Made by a program: the position numbers and the translations under genes
The notes under the pieces: generated by a model
Database searches by the model: none
Told to the model about the DNA's origin: nothing
Seen by the model: the letters and a program-made list of their open reading frames with translations, nothing else
Shown here: piece by piece, positions 11,801 through 22,157 of the stretch
Numbering within the stretch: position 1 is the first letter of the stretch
How the letters are laid out: each line of letters begins with the position of its first letter
From: Phytophthora sp. 'mugwort'
Lineage: Eukaryota; Oomycota; Peronosporomycetes; Peronosporales; Peronosporaceae
Assembly: GCA_033558025.1 (NCBI GenBank)
Contig: JAUCEF010000003.1
Span: forward strand, 2,072,001-2,136,000
Direction of reading: 5' to 3'
DNA length: 64,000 bases

Positions 11801-12380
11801 CCAACTACCTCCATAAGTCCAGCGAATCGTACGCGGGTCTGGCTAGTCCCTTGCCGGATCTTCTAAAGAAGGATACCGACTGGCACTGGGGGCGTGATCA
11901 CCAGGAATCCTTTTACAATGTCAACGCAGCCTTGCGAAGGCGCCTGTCCTGGAACTGTCGGACGAGACGAAGCTGTTCAGCGTCGTCTGCTATACATCCT
12001 ATTATGCAATCGGATGTGCATTGCTGTAGCACGATGCAGCAGGACGTAAACGAGCGATCTCGTTTTAGTCCAGACAGCTCAAGGCTGCCGAACTGAACTA
12101 CCCCGTTCATGACAAGAAGCTGCTTACCGCCATAAAGTAGGCCCTTGTCAGATTTCAGGTGCACCTCCTCGGATCCCAGCTCTTTATGATCTACACAGAT
12201 CACGCATCCTTACGGACGGCGACGAATTCGCCCCATTTATCCCAACAGATGGCGAGGTGGCTGTCCTTCTACGCAGAATACAACTTCCGCGTCGAGTACC
12301 AGCCTGGCAAGCTTAACGTGCTTGCCGATGCATTGCCACGCAGGCTGGACTGTGAGCTGGCGCACATCAGCCGTGCCACG
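11797..12380 (+). pseudogene. Gypsy RNase H (relic)
   Basis: The tether segment 'ANYLHKSSESYAGLASPL' and 'LLKKDTDWHWGRDHQESF' (11797-11910) is followed by a broken 'YAIGCALL' block (12000-12030), then 'FMIYTDHASLRTATNSPHL' (12184-12240), which holds the catalytic Asp of the third RNase H motif, and 'YQPGKLNVLADALPRR' (12298-12345), the end of the domain. The second half is open for about 100 codons; the first half is frameshifted. Confidence 0.88.
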
Positions 12381-12539
12381 ACCGATCTATACGATCAAAT
12401 ATGCATGGCGTATTGGGACGACGAAGCCCTGGCACCTCGGGTGCATTTCCTGACCGCTGGCAAGGAAGCCAAGACCGAGTGGCTCACGCCACATCAGAGA
12501 GCCCCGCTCCATCGATACGAGTGGGCCGATGGCCTGCTC

Positions 12540-13720
12540 TACTATCGAGTGGAGCCCAAGAACCCACACGGATAGTCGTACCAAACTTCGAGGATCTCAA
12601 GTTTGACATCTTTCAGGAGGCGCACGATGCGCCGTCCAGCGGCCACTTGGGCCGCGAGAAGACTTTCCAATCGGTATCTCAGTACTTTTGGTGGGCCCAC
12701 ATGTACCAGTGGGTCGCACAGTACGTGAAGAAATGTGAAATATGCCAGCGGGTAAAACTCGCTTGGCTCGCTTCGACTCCTTTGCAGAACTTGCCCGTTC
12801 CAGTGCATTGCTGGAAGTCGATGAGTGCAGCCGACGGCCACAGAAACACCGGTATCTTGGTGTTCGTGTGTTGTCTGAGCAAGATGGTACGTCTTGTCCA
12901 GTCAAAGACACCATGAACGGGGAACAGGCTGCAAAGCTGTGCCTGGATGGCGTTTTCCGCCATCATGGTCTGCAGGAGAAAAGTGTCTCGGATCGTGACC
13001 CGCGGTTTACCGCTGCGTTTTGGCGAACGTTGTTCCAACTACTTGGAACGAGGCTGCACATGTCCATTGCCGTTCATCCTCAAAGCGATGGGCAGACGGA
13101 GGGTGTCAACCGAGTGCTTGAGGACACTCTGCGCAGCGCATGTGCAGAGTCTCCTCGCACTTGGTCAGATCGCCTGTCAGTAGTTGTGTTTGAACTCAAC
13201 CATGCGGTTCACGCGTCGGCCGGGGATACCCCGTTCTATTGGAATGGCTTACGCCATCGACGGGTGCCGCTAACTCTACGAGGCAGCACCCCGTCTTCAA
13301 TACTAAGTGGGGGAGGCTCGGAAAGCGCTTTCCTCCCGGTTCTCGGACATGAGAGCAGCTTCCTTGCGGAAACAAGTGGGGTCTTTTATTGACACCAGGC
13401 TAAACGTAATGAGCCGTGTCCGTGATGCCATGATAACGGCACAGGACAACAAAATGAGTACTCTGATAAGAATGGAAGAGGAAACTTAAACGTGTTTAAC
13501 GTGGGTGAGTAGTCCTACTAGACACTAGGAACTTGACACTCGCCACGGTAAGTTCCGTTGGGAGCAACAAGACGAAGCACCGCTTCATTGGACACTTCGT
13601 GGTCCTGACCAGGCATGGTGCGGCATATACCATTGACCTGCCTAAGTCGATGACGACCCACCCGACGTTCTATGTGGGCCGTCTGAAGCGGTACCATCAT
13701 CCGCAAGGCTCACAGTCCGC
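12540..13720 (+). pseudogene. Gypsy integrase with C-terminal barrel (relic)
   Basis: The zinc-finger H2C2 domain reads 'HLGREKTFQSVSQYFWWAHM' and then 'CEICQRVK' (12644-12757). The catalytic core has lost its first Asp block (a deletion leaves 'WKSMSAADGHRNTG'). The second Asp survives in 'VSDRDPRFTAAFW' (12988-13026), and the Glu in 'HPQSDGQTEGVNRVLEDTL' (13075-13130). After a frameshift an SH3-like/chromodomain-adjacent tail reads 'HRFIGHFVVLTRHGAAYTID' and 'HPTFYVGRLKRYH' (13577-13700). In intact copies it inserts the cDNA; here it cannot because the first metal ligand is missing. Confidence 0.9.
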
Positions 13721-14752
13721 ATCTCTTCAATGCGAGGCTGCGACTCTTCTCTCTGAGCGCGCCCAGAGCCAGAAGCCCAGGTCCCTTGTGGGGCCGCGGA
13801 AGGATCCATACGAAGGAACCCCGGCTGCATACGCCGAGTATGAGCCATAGTTATACGGCTGGGCGTACCCAGGAGTCGCTCCCGCCTGGGACCAGGCCGC
13901 AGAAGGTCCCGAAGGCGATACACATCCTGTTGGACTCGGTGCCCGGACACCCAAATGGCATCCAGACGTCGGAAAGCCTCGTCCGCGTCATTCTTCCGCC
14001 GGTCTACCCGACCTTCAAGGGCCGACAAGTCGTCGGCCAGTTATAATTCACGTCGTCACGAATCGGCCCAAGGATGCCAGCACCCCGGCCTGGGCTGCGG
14101 CAGCCCCGCCCTCACCAAGTCCAAGCGCCATCTCAAGCGCAAGGACTCGACGACGAAGAGCGGCGTCTTCAAAGACCCGAGGTGGAGCCGAAGGCTGCAC
14201 ACCAGGTCCTGAGCCGGACCGGATGGGCCGCACCTCATACTCGTACTCGTGCGAGGGCTCCGCCGTCTCTCCTCGGCTCTAATGGGGAGACCCACTACCA
14301 GATTGAGCGTGTGCTCAGGAGCGGCGCGTTCACGTGTAGCGCCAGCTCCATGTGAAGTGGAGGGGTACTCGAAGGCTGAGTATTTCTGTGAGTCGTCCAG
14401 GCTGACTGCCCGAAGGCTGTCGCGATGTGGGAACCGAATCGGCGGCAGCTTCGTAAGTAGTTCTGGTTTTCTTCCCCGAACAGGGTGTCGTGGAGCCAAG
14501 CCGATATCCGCTCACCATGAGCGTTAGAAGTAGAATGTTTCTGCAGTTCTCAAGAGAGCTGCCATTTGCTTACCTCATGGGCAAACTCAATATACAGATC
14601 TCGGAGGTCAGGATGGCCTTCAACGTGCGATCCTGCCGGAGAACTTCAAGTTGTCCTTGTGAGCAGGGCGTTGCTGCCCACTTCCAAATGACGGTCTCCA
14701 CCTCTGGGAAAGAGTCACAGTGCGGGGGCATCACGGCTGGATAGCCCCACAA
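13642..14752 (-). CDS. Antisense ORF region, coiled-coil C-terminal part
   Basis: Continuing in the antisense direction, several minus-strand frames carry sequence that looks genuinely coding: 'DAALRRRVLALEMALGLGEG' (about 14175-14100) and 'EAFRRLDAIWVSGHRVQQDV' (about 13990-13920) both show heptad spacing of hydrophobic residues as in coiled coils. The final frame (14028-13642) overlaps the sense-strand integrase tail. Frame changes are needed to connect the pieces to each other and to the 15713-15096 frame. If joined the antisense gene would span about 2 kb. Function unknown; this is inference from sequence texture. Confidence 0.4.
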
Positions 14753-15095
14753 GTCGCAGTCCCGACCGGAGCACTGGCTTCTTTCGCCGGCTCGTGAACA
14801 CCTTTAGTGGGATGTTATGCAGTGCCAAAAGCACGTATCGAGCAATGCTCACGTCCTGGAATAGAGGCTGCTTGGTCACCAGGTGGCGCTCATAAGCGCC
14901 TCAGAAGGCGCCGGCCGAGAAGCACGCGAGGCGGCTGGAGCTGATTCATATAGGTATCAGCTCCGCGGGACTCCTCAGGAGGGAAGTACCCGGGAGTGTA
15001 AGGCGGTCCCCCACGGACAGGAGAAGAATACTTCATCACAGGCGACCGGGTCGCCGTGGCACGCCTCCCTTCTGACGAGCAGCCTGGTACTCCGA

Positions 15096-15713
15096 CTACT
15101 GCCCGTCGATATCCTTAGAGATAGCTCGGCCGACTTGACCCTCTTCCTCCTCATCGGTTGAAGAATTGAAGAGGCCCATGTTCGTGAAAATGATGGTTCC
15201 ATACCCTTCACGGATTGGAGACCGGGAAGCAGCCCACCACTTACAGCAGACTTCAGAGGCCGCTGCAGCCTCGCCGAGGGCAGTTGCTTGAGTGAGCTTC
15301 AAGTTCTTGACCGGAGAACGAGGATTCGCTTCGTCCCCCTTTGGTGAGCTACCACATCTCTGGCTCTCGGGCGTCTTCGTCTCCTTGCCATCGTCGCTGG
15401 GATGGCTAGACAGCGGGGTACTGGACCCAAGCGAGTCTGACTGACTCGGGTCGCCGTCAGACCCTTTGACGAGCGGCATTTCATTATCACCCCAGGACAT
15501 GGGAGACTTGCCCGAGTCCTCCTCATAGTCCACGATCAGCTCTGGATTCTCCACAGGCGGCTCAGGCGCCTTGGGAGTCACCCTGATGCCCCCTTGGTGG
15601 ATCCCTTAGCGGTCGAACCTTTGCCAGACGGGCTTAGAGCTCTTAGACTGCTGCTTGGAAGCAACAGGCTTGGCAGGCGCTTTCGCACTGCTGCCAGATC
15701 GAGTCTTGGTCAT
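15096..15713 (-). CDS. Antisense ORF of the Gypsy element, N-terminal part
   Basis: On the minus strand, starting about 185 bp inside the 3' LTR at an ATG (15713-15711, 'MTKTRSGSSAKAP'), one frame stays open for 206 codons apart from a single TAA at 15608-15606. The product would be Ser/Pro/Lys-rich at the start, then acidic ('VDYEEDSGK', 'STDEEEEGQ'). No known domain is recognised. In the same interval the sense strand has no coding resemblance. Long openness in an element whose sense genes are riddled with lesions suggests real coding history. A Gypsy fragment at 45775-48277 has minus-strand ORFs in the same position. Alternatives: compositional accident, or a gag-like gene in reverse. Confidence 0.5.
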
Positions 15714-15899
15714 GCTTGAGACTGACGTGGAAGCCGAGACGAATAGCAGCACGCGAAAGTGCTCGTTCTCAAAAGGAAATGAGCCAGCTGCGGAAACCAA
15801 CCGCATCGAAGTCGATGTAATTCGACTTGGAGAGTGAAAGGCGGCGACTCCCTTGCACTCGCCTGGATGGTCGGTAAACCGAACCTAAGTGGGGGAGGA

Positions 15900-16266
15900 T
15901 GTAACGGGGTTACATGAGAAAGTTCCAAGTCACTCTTCAGAATGGTGTACCTAAGTACCCTAAGTGGGGGAGCCAAGATCACTATGACGTCACGGTAATG
16001 GCGCCACGGATAGATACCACACATATGGTACAAAGATCACAGAACCACCCAATAAGATAAAATATAGTGTACTTTATAGGTGATTAGTAGTTTGTATGTA
16101 GACGCATTAAGAGGGGTCACCATTTAAATATATATTCAGTCTTAAATTTAACTAATTTGGTAACAGTCCCCCAGATCAGGGACTTGTGAACTGCCGTTCA
16201 CTGAGAGTTTGTATACTCTCTGGAAGTCACACTTCCTGTGCGCAAGGTGTTGTGTGCCCCTTCACA
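15900..16266 (+). repeat. 3' LTR of Gypsy element
   Basis: Direct repeat of the 5' LTR, same length, preceded by the polypurine tract and followed by the TCGCA target-site duplication. Substitutions and compensating indels relative to the 5' LTR are scattered through its length, as expected for neutral decay since insertion. Confidence 0.95.
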
Positions 16267-16553
16267 TCGCAAGTTGCCATGTATATTCCGGTTCAGGGAC
16301 GCTGCCCACCTGTAGCCCCAAGTACTGCGAAAAGATGTGCGCATGACGAGGCAAATGGAGCCTACTGAGGTAACAGACAAATATATGGATTTCACTATGT
16401 AAGCGCATAGCAACTGACAAGCATGAAATGGGTCTATTCAAGACAAGGGTGTTGGATAGCATGGGATTTTGTTCAAAGAGCGGCGCCACGTGCGGCCTGT
16501 CCGCAAAAAATAATGTTTTGCTATCATTTTGCTGACAATCCATACGTGTGCGC
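16267..16553. other. Flank right of the Gypsy element
   Basis: It starts with the TCGCA target-site duplication. No gene is recognised. It joins the Gypsy element to the first inverted repeat of the SET/MULE segment. Confidence 0.5.
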
Positions 16554-16630
16554 GATTGCGCAAACAATCCCACGATAAGTACTATATTATACTATATTAT
16601 AGTAGTTACGTGGAATTGTTTGCGTAATCA
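16554..16630. repeat. Inverted-repeat hairpin; left end of SET/MULE segment
   Basis: GATTGCGCAAACAATCCCAC followed by GATA (16554-16577) is matched in inverted orientation nearby at 16608-16630 (GATTACGCAAACAATTCCAC plus GTA read on the minus strand), with an AT-rich middle made of ACTATATTAT repeats. The same 24-mer also recurs inverted at 20606-20629 with 23 of 24 identities. The close pair could be a small foldback element; the distant pair looks like terminal inverted repeats. Confidence 0.7.
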
Positions 16631-17090
16631 TACTATATTATAGGAGAACGCAGCAATACCACCTGACTAAATTTGAAATTCACCAAACAGCGATTGTGTG
16701 CGGGGGAGCGACAGGGCGAGTGGCGGGAAGGAGGGGGACAGACTCTGTAATCAATCGCCATTCCGCTTTGTACCAGTAGCCTATGAGCTCGACAAGAGCG
16801 ACAGCGGGGATTCCTCCATCGCCACCAGGCGCGTCCAGGGCGCCGAGCCCAGCGTGAAGCGCGAGCTGCAAGGCGCATCCAAGAGCATGCGGAAGCCTTG
16901 CTCAACTATCAGGAATGCGAGAATAGAGGCAAAGAGCGAAGAACCCTGCTTGCAAACCGAAGTGCACGCGCAAGAACCGCTATCGCAACGTTAAGAAGCC
17001 CGTGTGCTATTCCAAACGAATCTACAACATGCCGCGCATGCAAGCTGTCTTCATCGGCACTTAATTAAACCTCCCTGACGTTAGGAAGGT

Positions 17091-17770
17091 TTGACTGCGC
17101 TTCTTGAACATCGACAGCACACCGAGGAGTCACCAGCCTCGCCTAAACTCATTATCATAGATCGTGACGAGCCAGCTGAATGGCCGCCTGCCGTAGACCG
17201 TATTGATGAGCCGCGGCTAGGATCAAGTGAAGAAACTGAGATTAAGTTTCGCGACGTGGGTGAAACTGAACAATGCGCCTGTTCGTGTGATTGTTACCGC
17301 GACGTCTGCATTAACGCTCGTACCGGCTACTACTGCACGCCCGAGAACTGTCTGATAATGGAAAGTGCTCCAACAGTGTGTATCAATCGATCGATGTCCA
17401 GCTTGTGGATACTGGGCTGGCAGAACTAGGTGTGGTTGCCACGGACATTATTAGTGTGGGCGCTATTATTGCGGCGATCTGACAACCCACGACGTTCGAA
17501 GGACAAGGAGAAGACCAGTGAATATGTGCTCGAGATGCAGGCAACGTCAACTCGGAGCAAGACTGTTTACATCGACGCGACGGGCTGCGATGTTATGACT
17601 CGTTTTATCAACCGCACTTGCAACCCCAACACAAAAAATTGTGGAAATGTGTTTCCGCGCTGAAGTACTTGGTGATCGCGCAGAGGGAGATCGAGACCGG
17701 TGATGATTTTGGGGGGGGTGTGACTGTCGACTACGGCCCTGCGTTGTAGTTTTGCGTGCATGGGTGGAGA
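17091..17770 (+). pseudogene. SET-domain histone methyltransferase relic
   Basis: Spread over the three plus-strand frames are the landmarks of an AWS/SET methyltransferase. A Cys cluster 'CACSCDCYRDVCINARTGYY' ending in C (17274-17360) resembles AWS/pre-SET. The SET start reads 'LGVVATDIISVGAIIAA' (about 17428-17478). The AdoMet/active-site block 'RFINRTCNPN' (17600-17630) corresponds to RFINHSCxPN. The end 'VTVDYGPAL' followed by a stop where Trp is expected, then F (17720-17752), corresponds to the catalytic Tyr motif. Frameshifts occur between each block. Intact relatives methylate histone lysines. It sits inside a segment bounded by inverted repeats together with a MULE transposase, so it may have been a TE passenger gene. 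Confidence 0.8.
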
Positions 17771-17940
17771 GCGCGCTGCCGCGGCAAGACAACAGCGTTG
17801 AAGTAGTTATATCAGAAAGATGTTTCATGAGAGTTAGTGGTAAGCGAATGAAGTCTTTTGACATGAAATACCTTTACGTGCCGCATTTGCTGATATTGGC
17901 TTTCTGTCGAGCTTCGGAATGGTATGTCAGACATTAACGA

Positions 17941-18016
17941 AAAAGCCGCATATTAATAAGAATGTTGAGATGCTACTGAAAAGCCGCATATTGATAATAA
18001 TGCTGAGATGCCACAG
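17941..18016 (+). repeat. Two-copy 38-bp tandem repeat
   Basis: AAAAGCCGCATATTAATAAG... (17941) and AAAAGCCGCATATTGATAAT... (17979) are diverged copies with a 38-bp period, each ending in GAGATGC. A third partial copy (AAAAGCAGCATATTGACGAT) appears near 18102. Confidence 0.75.
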
Positions 18017-18913
18017 TTTGTTTTTCGAATGATGTACTGCACTGACTAAAATCTGCTGCGTTTGGTTGAGGATCGCTATGGAGTTGTGTATTGAAGTTAT
18101 GGAAAAGCAGCATATTGACGATGCCGGACAAAGCTACCCGATTCTTTTGGTATCCAGAATATAGTTCATATCGGCCTGTTCCATTTGAGAACCGCAATTC
18201 AAGATCTCGAGTTGTGACACAACCAACCCGTCACAGACAATAGCCCACATCTGCTATATTTTGCATGCTTACGCGTCATTCTGTTGTACCATGAACATTG
18301 CAATGTCTTATTGCATCAAACACAGGCAATGTTTTTTGTCTTACGTCATCGCAAGTGCGTAACAGTGCGAAAAAAGGTAATAGGCCGTCCTGGAGGTACG
18401 GTAGTGGACGCGTTTTGATTCGGTTCTTGAATGCGGACCCGCCTTCGAGCTGGCGTGCGGTCGACAAGCATCTCGTTTCCAAAGTAGTCGACGGCACCGT
18501 ACGTCGCCAGTATGTGTATCAAGTGTACACAGCTATTGAACTGAAAAACATGTTGAACCCACATGTCTTTCGTGTTACATCCACTTGCCACCTCCGTTGT
18601 GGTTGATTCTTCACCTCCATTCTTGCGTTAATTCAAACCCATCTGGGCCGACACAGCAATACCCTCTTCTGATTTGTCGCGCGCCATCATGGAACACGTC
18701 GAGGTTGGTAAGAAGCTGCAAACTTGATGTTAATTGCCCCATGATCGCGCGAATCAGGTGGGGGAGATACCTCTTGTAGCAACTTCAGCTTCAAGGCTTG
18801 TAACTCGGCGGGTGACAGAGCTCGATGATTCAACCACGACACGAAAGCCACGCAGCGAGCTATGGCAACACGAGAGTAACTACTGCAGGAGGATGCCCAT
18901 TTCAGCCGTTGTC

Positions 18914-19008
18914 GGAGTGTGTAGTCTCGCTTCAGCTTCTTGTTGAATTGTTGAATTCTTGTTGAATTGTTGAATTCAACAAGAAGCTGAAGCGAGACTA
19001 CACACTCC
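18914..19008. repeat. Perfect 36-bp inverted repeat with 23-base loop
   Basis: Left arm 18914-18949 (GGAGTGTGTAGTCTCGCTTC...) and right arm 18973-19008 are exact reverse complements over 36 bp. The loop is GTTGAATT-type repeats. The right arm runs directly into the MULE transposase coding sequence (minus strand, after 'NNPVENNHW'), so the left arm looks like an inverted copy of the immediately adjacent sequence, as produced by template switching. Confidence 0.95.
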
Positions 19009-20443
19009 AGTGATTATTCTCCACTGGATTGTTCGTTGTTGTAAACGCGCCCGGGGTATGGAACGCCTGCCACAGCACACACTTTCCTTGTAGCCACAGC
19101 GTGACAAAAGACTCCGCGAACGTCGTTGTCTCCGCGTCGGCGAGCCATTCCGCTACACTTGTTTGCACGTACTCGATGCATTGTTCCAAATTGCGACTGA
19201 AGTGAATGCTATAGACGCCACGAAACACGCGATCCTTGGCCATGGACGGCATACCTTTTATACGCTCGACCACATTGGCAACTATGTGATAGAAGCACAT
19301 TAAGTACATGAGTTGTTGTCCACGCCAAACACCCGTTCGAGCGCAGTGCATTGTGCGTCGTCTGCATCCCCCATAACCATGTTCACCTGCAATGGTTTTC
19401 CACTAACACGAGTGTACACGTCTCGTAGGGCATTCAAACACTCCCGGTACTGATATCCCGTCCGCTGCGAGCTGACAAACATACTACCAGATGAAAGCTA
19501 CGGCACCGATCCGAAATTCCACAAACAATCACTGGATAGTCGACTTGACTGAGCTTGAAGGGTAGCATCTAAATGCGGAACGAACGAATTGCTGGGCGGT
19601 CCATCCTGGTCAGCAGGCGCTTTGTCGACACTCCAACAATAAAAGTTTTTCATCAGAACCGTTGCCGACAAATATCTTCCCATATTCGTCCTGTGTCCAA
19701 CCAAAGTGAATGCGGCTGTGTCATTTTCATGGCCCAAGAACTCGTTCTGGTAAATGAAGTTGTCGTGGTTCAGTAGTTTAGCCTCGCGATAGTAATTCAC
19801 AAACTTTTGCACTTTAGATAGGCTTGGCAGTTTCTCCATATCCACACCAAAAATCCGCAGCATCGAGTTTCGAATACGCGAAGGTCTAAGACCCTGGACA
19901 ACCATCTCCCGCAGGTACACCTTGTGAGACTCTGTCACATTGTTGCTGCTTGCACCGTTGCTGACGTTCCCACGGTTCCCGCGCTCGTGAATAGTTGATT
20001 CCCGCATATTTGATCACTCTAGGAAACGGCCACGCCACTGACACTTTCCATGAGAACACGCTAACATGCATGACGGTGATGAGCAGTCCAAAAGGCGGTA
20101 AAGCATAGTATGCGGCTCGGCAGACAGACACAGCAGTGCACGGCATGACGTTGCACTTGCTGACTCGATGCTGCTTGAACGTTTCGAGGAACGATATTGC
20201 GTCATCAGATGGTACATTCTCTACTACCACGGTCCACGTCTGTGTCCTGGGCATATGCGATGTTGGTCCAGGGCCCTGACGTAGGGGCTTGGTCGTGATA
20301 AATGTTCTTCTTGAGCTCTTCTCGTCTTGCTTCGTTTGTAAATGGAGAGGAGGAAAGTGTTCGTTGCCCTCCCGTTGATTGCCTAAATATAGATACTTTA
20401 AGCCTAAGTGATTGGTTCTAATTTTGGTTGTGTGGTCACACAA
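18998..20443 (-). pseudogene. MULE transposase relic
   Basis: Minus-strand pieces in order: N-terminal zinc-binding/FAR1-like part (20443-20014, 'WTVVVENVPSDDAISFLETF', then by frameshift 'KCQWRGRFLE'); middle (20007-19498, 'DHKVYLREM'-like and 'YREAKLLNHDNFIYQNEFLG'); catalytic segment (19482-19300, 'VMGDADDAQCTALERVFG' carrying an Asp block); and 'YLMCFYHIVANVVERIKGM' (19320-19270), the C-x2-H motif after the second Asp. The end 'FTTTNNPVENNHW' lies at 19050-19010. It is a Mutator-superfamily DDE transposase of a lineage different from the SWIM type at 4-7 kb. Stops and frameshifts make it inactive, but long stretches stay open, so decay is moderate. Confidence 0.85.
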
Positions 20444-20605
20444 CTGGGTGGGTGGCCCTCATTTGCCCTAGTGTGATTACATAGATCTATGTGTGAACGG
20501 CGGAGCGGAGTGGGTGCCAGCTTTGCCATATTATGTGCGATCAAATATTTTGTGTGAAAACTAACGGTTCAGGGTGATTATGATATTTTCTCATATTATA
20601 TTATC

Positions 20606-20629
20606 TATCGTGGGATTGTTCGCGCAATC
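20606..20629. repeat. Right inverted repeat of SET/MULE segment
   Basis: TATCGTGGGATTGTTCGCGC plus AATC is the reverse complement of 16554-16577 with a single mismatch. It lies about 160 bp upstream of the transposase N-terminus, where a MULE terminal repeat would be expected. No flanking 8-10-bp duplication was found. Confidence 0.65.
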
Positions 20630-20639
20630 TCGATAACTT

Positions 20640-22150
20640 TGAACTTAAACGAACTATTTGCAGGTTTATGAAGGGGATCAGCCAGCTAAACGATGTAGTA
20701 GTTACAAAAGTGGGTGGTGTCGCTGTTGAACTTCTGTCAGCTGTTTTGCTGGAAGGTATCGATGCGACCATCAACGGGGTCAAAATACACCATTTGATCA
20801 CGTAAGAGATAATAAAAACTATTATTAGAGACCCATGATTGAAATTGGACCGCTTGTCAAGATTTCATAATGGTTTTATATAATTAAATATACTATGTTT
20901 GTAGACATAAGCCTTTCATATTTTCATCATGGTTTTATTTTGTAACATATGATGTGTATATGTTATTATATAAAACCCATGATGAAAGACTTAACCATGC
21001 TGGGAATTGGACCAACTCCTGCGGGGAAGCAACCTCATTCTCTTTCGTTTTTATCTATAGTAAATCCCATGGTGAAAGGCTTAGCTATGCTTCGTATTGT
21101 AAATTCCAACCAAATTTACGGATGCTGGTCGGTTCCGCAACAGTGGGTTGTTCGGCCAATATAAGTCTCAAGTTGTTTGGGAATCGGCCAATACATTGTA
21201 CGGAGTGTTTCGACTATATCTATGTCTGATTACGTTTGGGATTTCGTTCGATTTGTAGATTACGAATGTCGATTAGAACGCACAACACGTAACGTTTCTT
21301 GGGGTAGGAATATCAAATGTTTATTATTATATACTCATATTTATCACATTTGATGTTCACAAGCCAAGAAACACAACGAACATATTTTATGAGCGCGATG
21401 AACCAGTAGTAATCACAGTAACGTTATGCGGTTATGCAAGTTGCATTATGTAACAGTACAGTGTATTCACCTAAACTTTTCGTGTTTATGGTATGCATAC
21501 CGTTTAACATGACTACCATCGCAACATGTACAGTACTTACTCCGAGACAAAACAAGACTTAGTATTGTCACCTGTAAATACGCAATCGGAACCCGTACAT
21601 GTATGGCACGGGTTTCCCGAATAGAAAAATAAGATAATTATATTGGCGGATTCAATAAATATTCGTTGAATCGTCAAGTTTAGCAAGAAATTTACAATTC
21701 AATCAATGTATCATAAAGTTTAGGTTTGTTCTTATCTGTATCGTATGAGTACCGTAAACTACGACCTCACTGCAACGCACGGCACCGTAAAACCTATCAA
21801 ATATCGAGATTAGAGAAAGTATGAGACAATTTTTGATATGTAAAACGGTAGAAGGGAGTACTGTATCAAACCTCTGATGCTTTGCATTTACTGATTTTTA
21901 TCTCGTAAAAACTACGAAGTATCTAGCATTTGAACTTTTACACCTGTTGCAGTGAGGCTACCGAATAACGACAATTCATGAGCGAGTTGTTGCTACATCA
22001 ACGAGAAGTTGGGGGACGCATCTGAGGATAATATCCTCGGAGATATGTCCCAGGAGAAACACACCGTGCGTCGGAAGAGCACAATGCAATCCTGCTATGG
22101 TTCAACTCCCACTTCGCAATTTTCTCTCAAGTTCCCAACATCGACCAACC
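20640..22150. repeat. AT-rich region with foldback (MITE-like) repeats
   Basis: No gene is recognised. Several inverted or direct repeat pairs are visible: AAGCCTTTCAT...CATGGTTTTAT (20908-20938) is inverted relative to ATAAAACCCATGATGAAAGA (20971-20990); the latter recurs directly at 21062-21091. CGTTTCTTGG...ATCAAATGT (21291-21320) is inverted relative to ACATTTGATG...CCAAGAAACA (21346-21374). The segment 20772-20872 is a dispersed repeat whose other copy is at 41865-41964. Such small foldbacks are typical of miniature inverted-repeat elements; individual boundaries were not fixed. Confidence 0.55.
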
Positions 22151-22157
22151 GGCATCA

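Larger units (their letters stand above)
8139..16266 (+). mobile_element. Complete, decayed Ty3/Gypsy retrotransposon with TSD
   Basis: An 8128-bp element bounded by two 367-bp LTRs in direct orientation (8139-8505 and 15900-16266), each beginning TGTAACGGGGTTACA and ending TCACA. It is flanked by a perfect 5-bp target-site duplication TCGCA (8134-8138 and 16267-16271). A purine tract GGGGGAGGA (15891-15899) abuts the 3' LTR. Internal plus-strand order is gag, protease, RT, RNase H, integrase with SH3-like tail: the Gypsy order. Stops and frameshifts occur in every domain and the LTRs differ at roughly one position in seven by eye, so the insertion is old. Between integrase and 3' LTR lies about 2 kb with open frames on the minus strand only. 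Confidence 0.95.
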
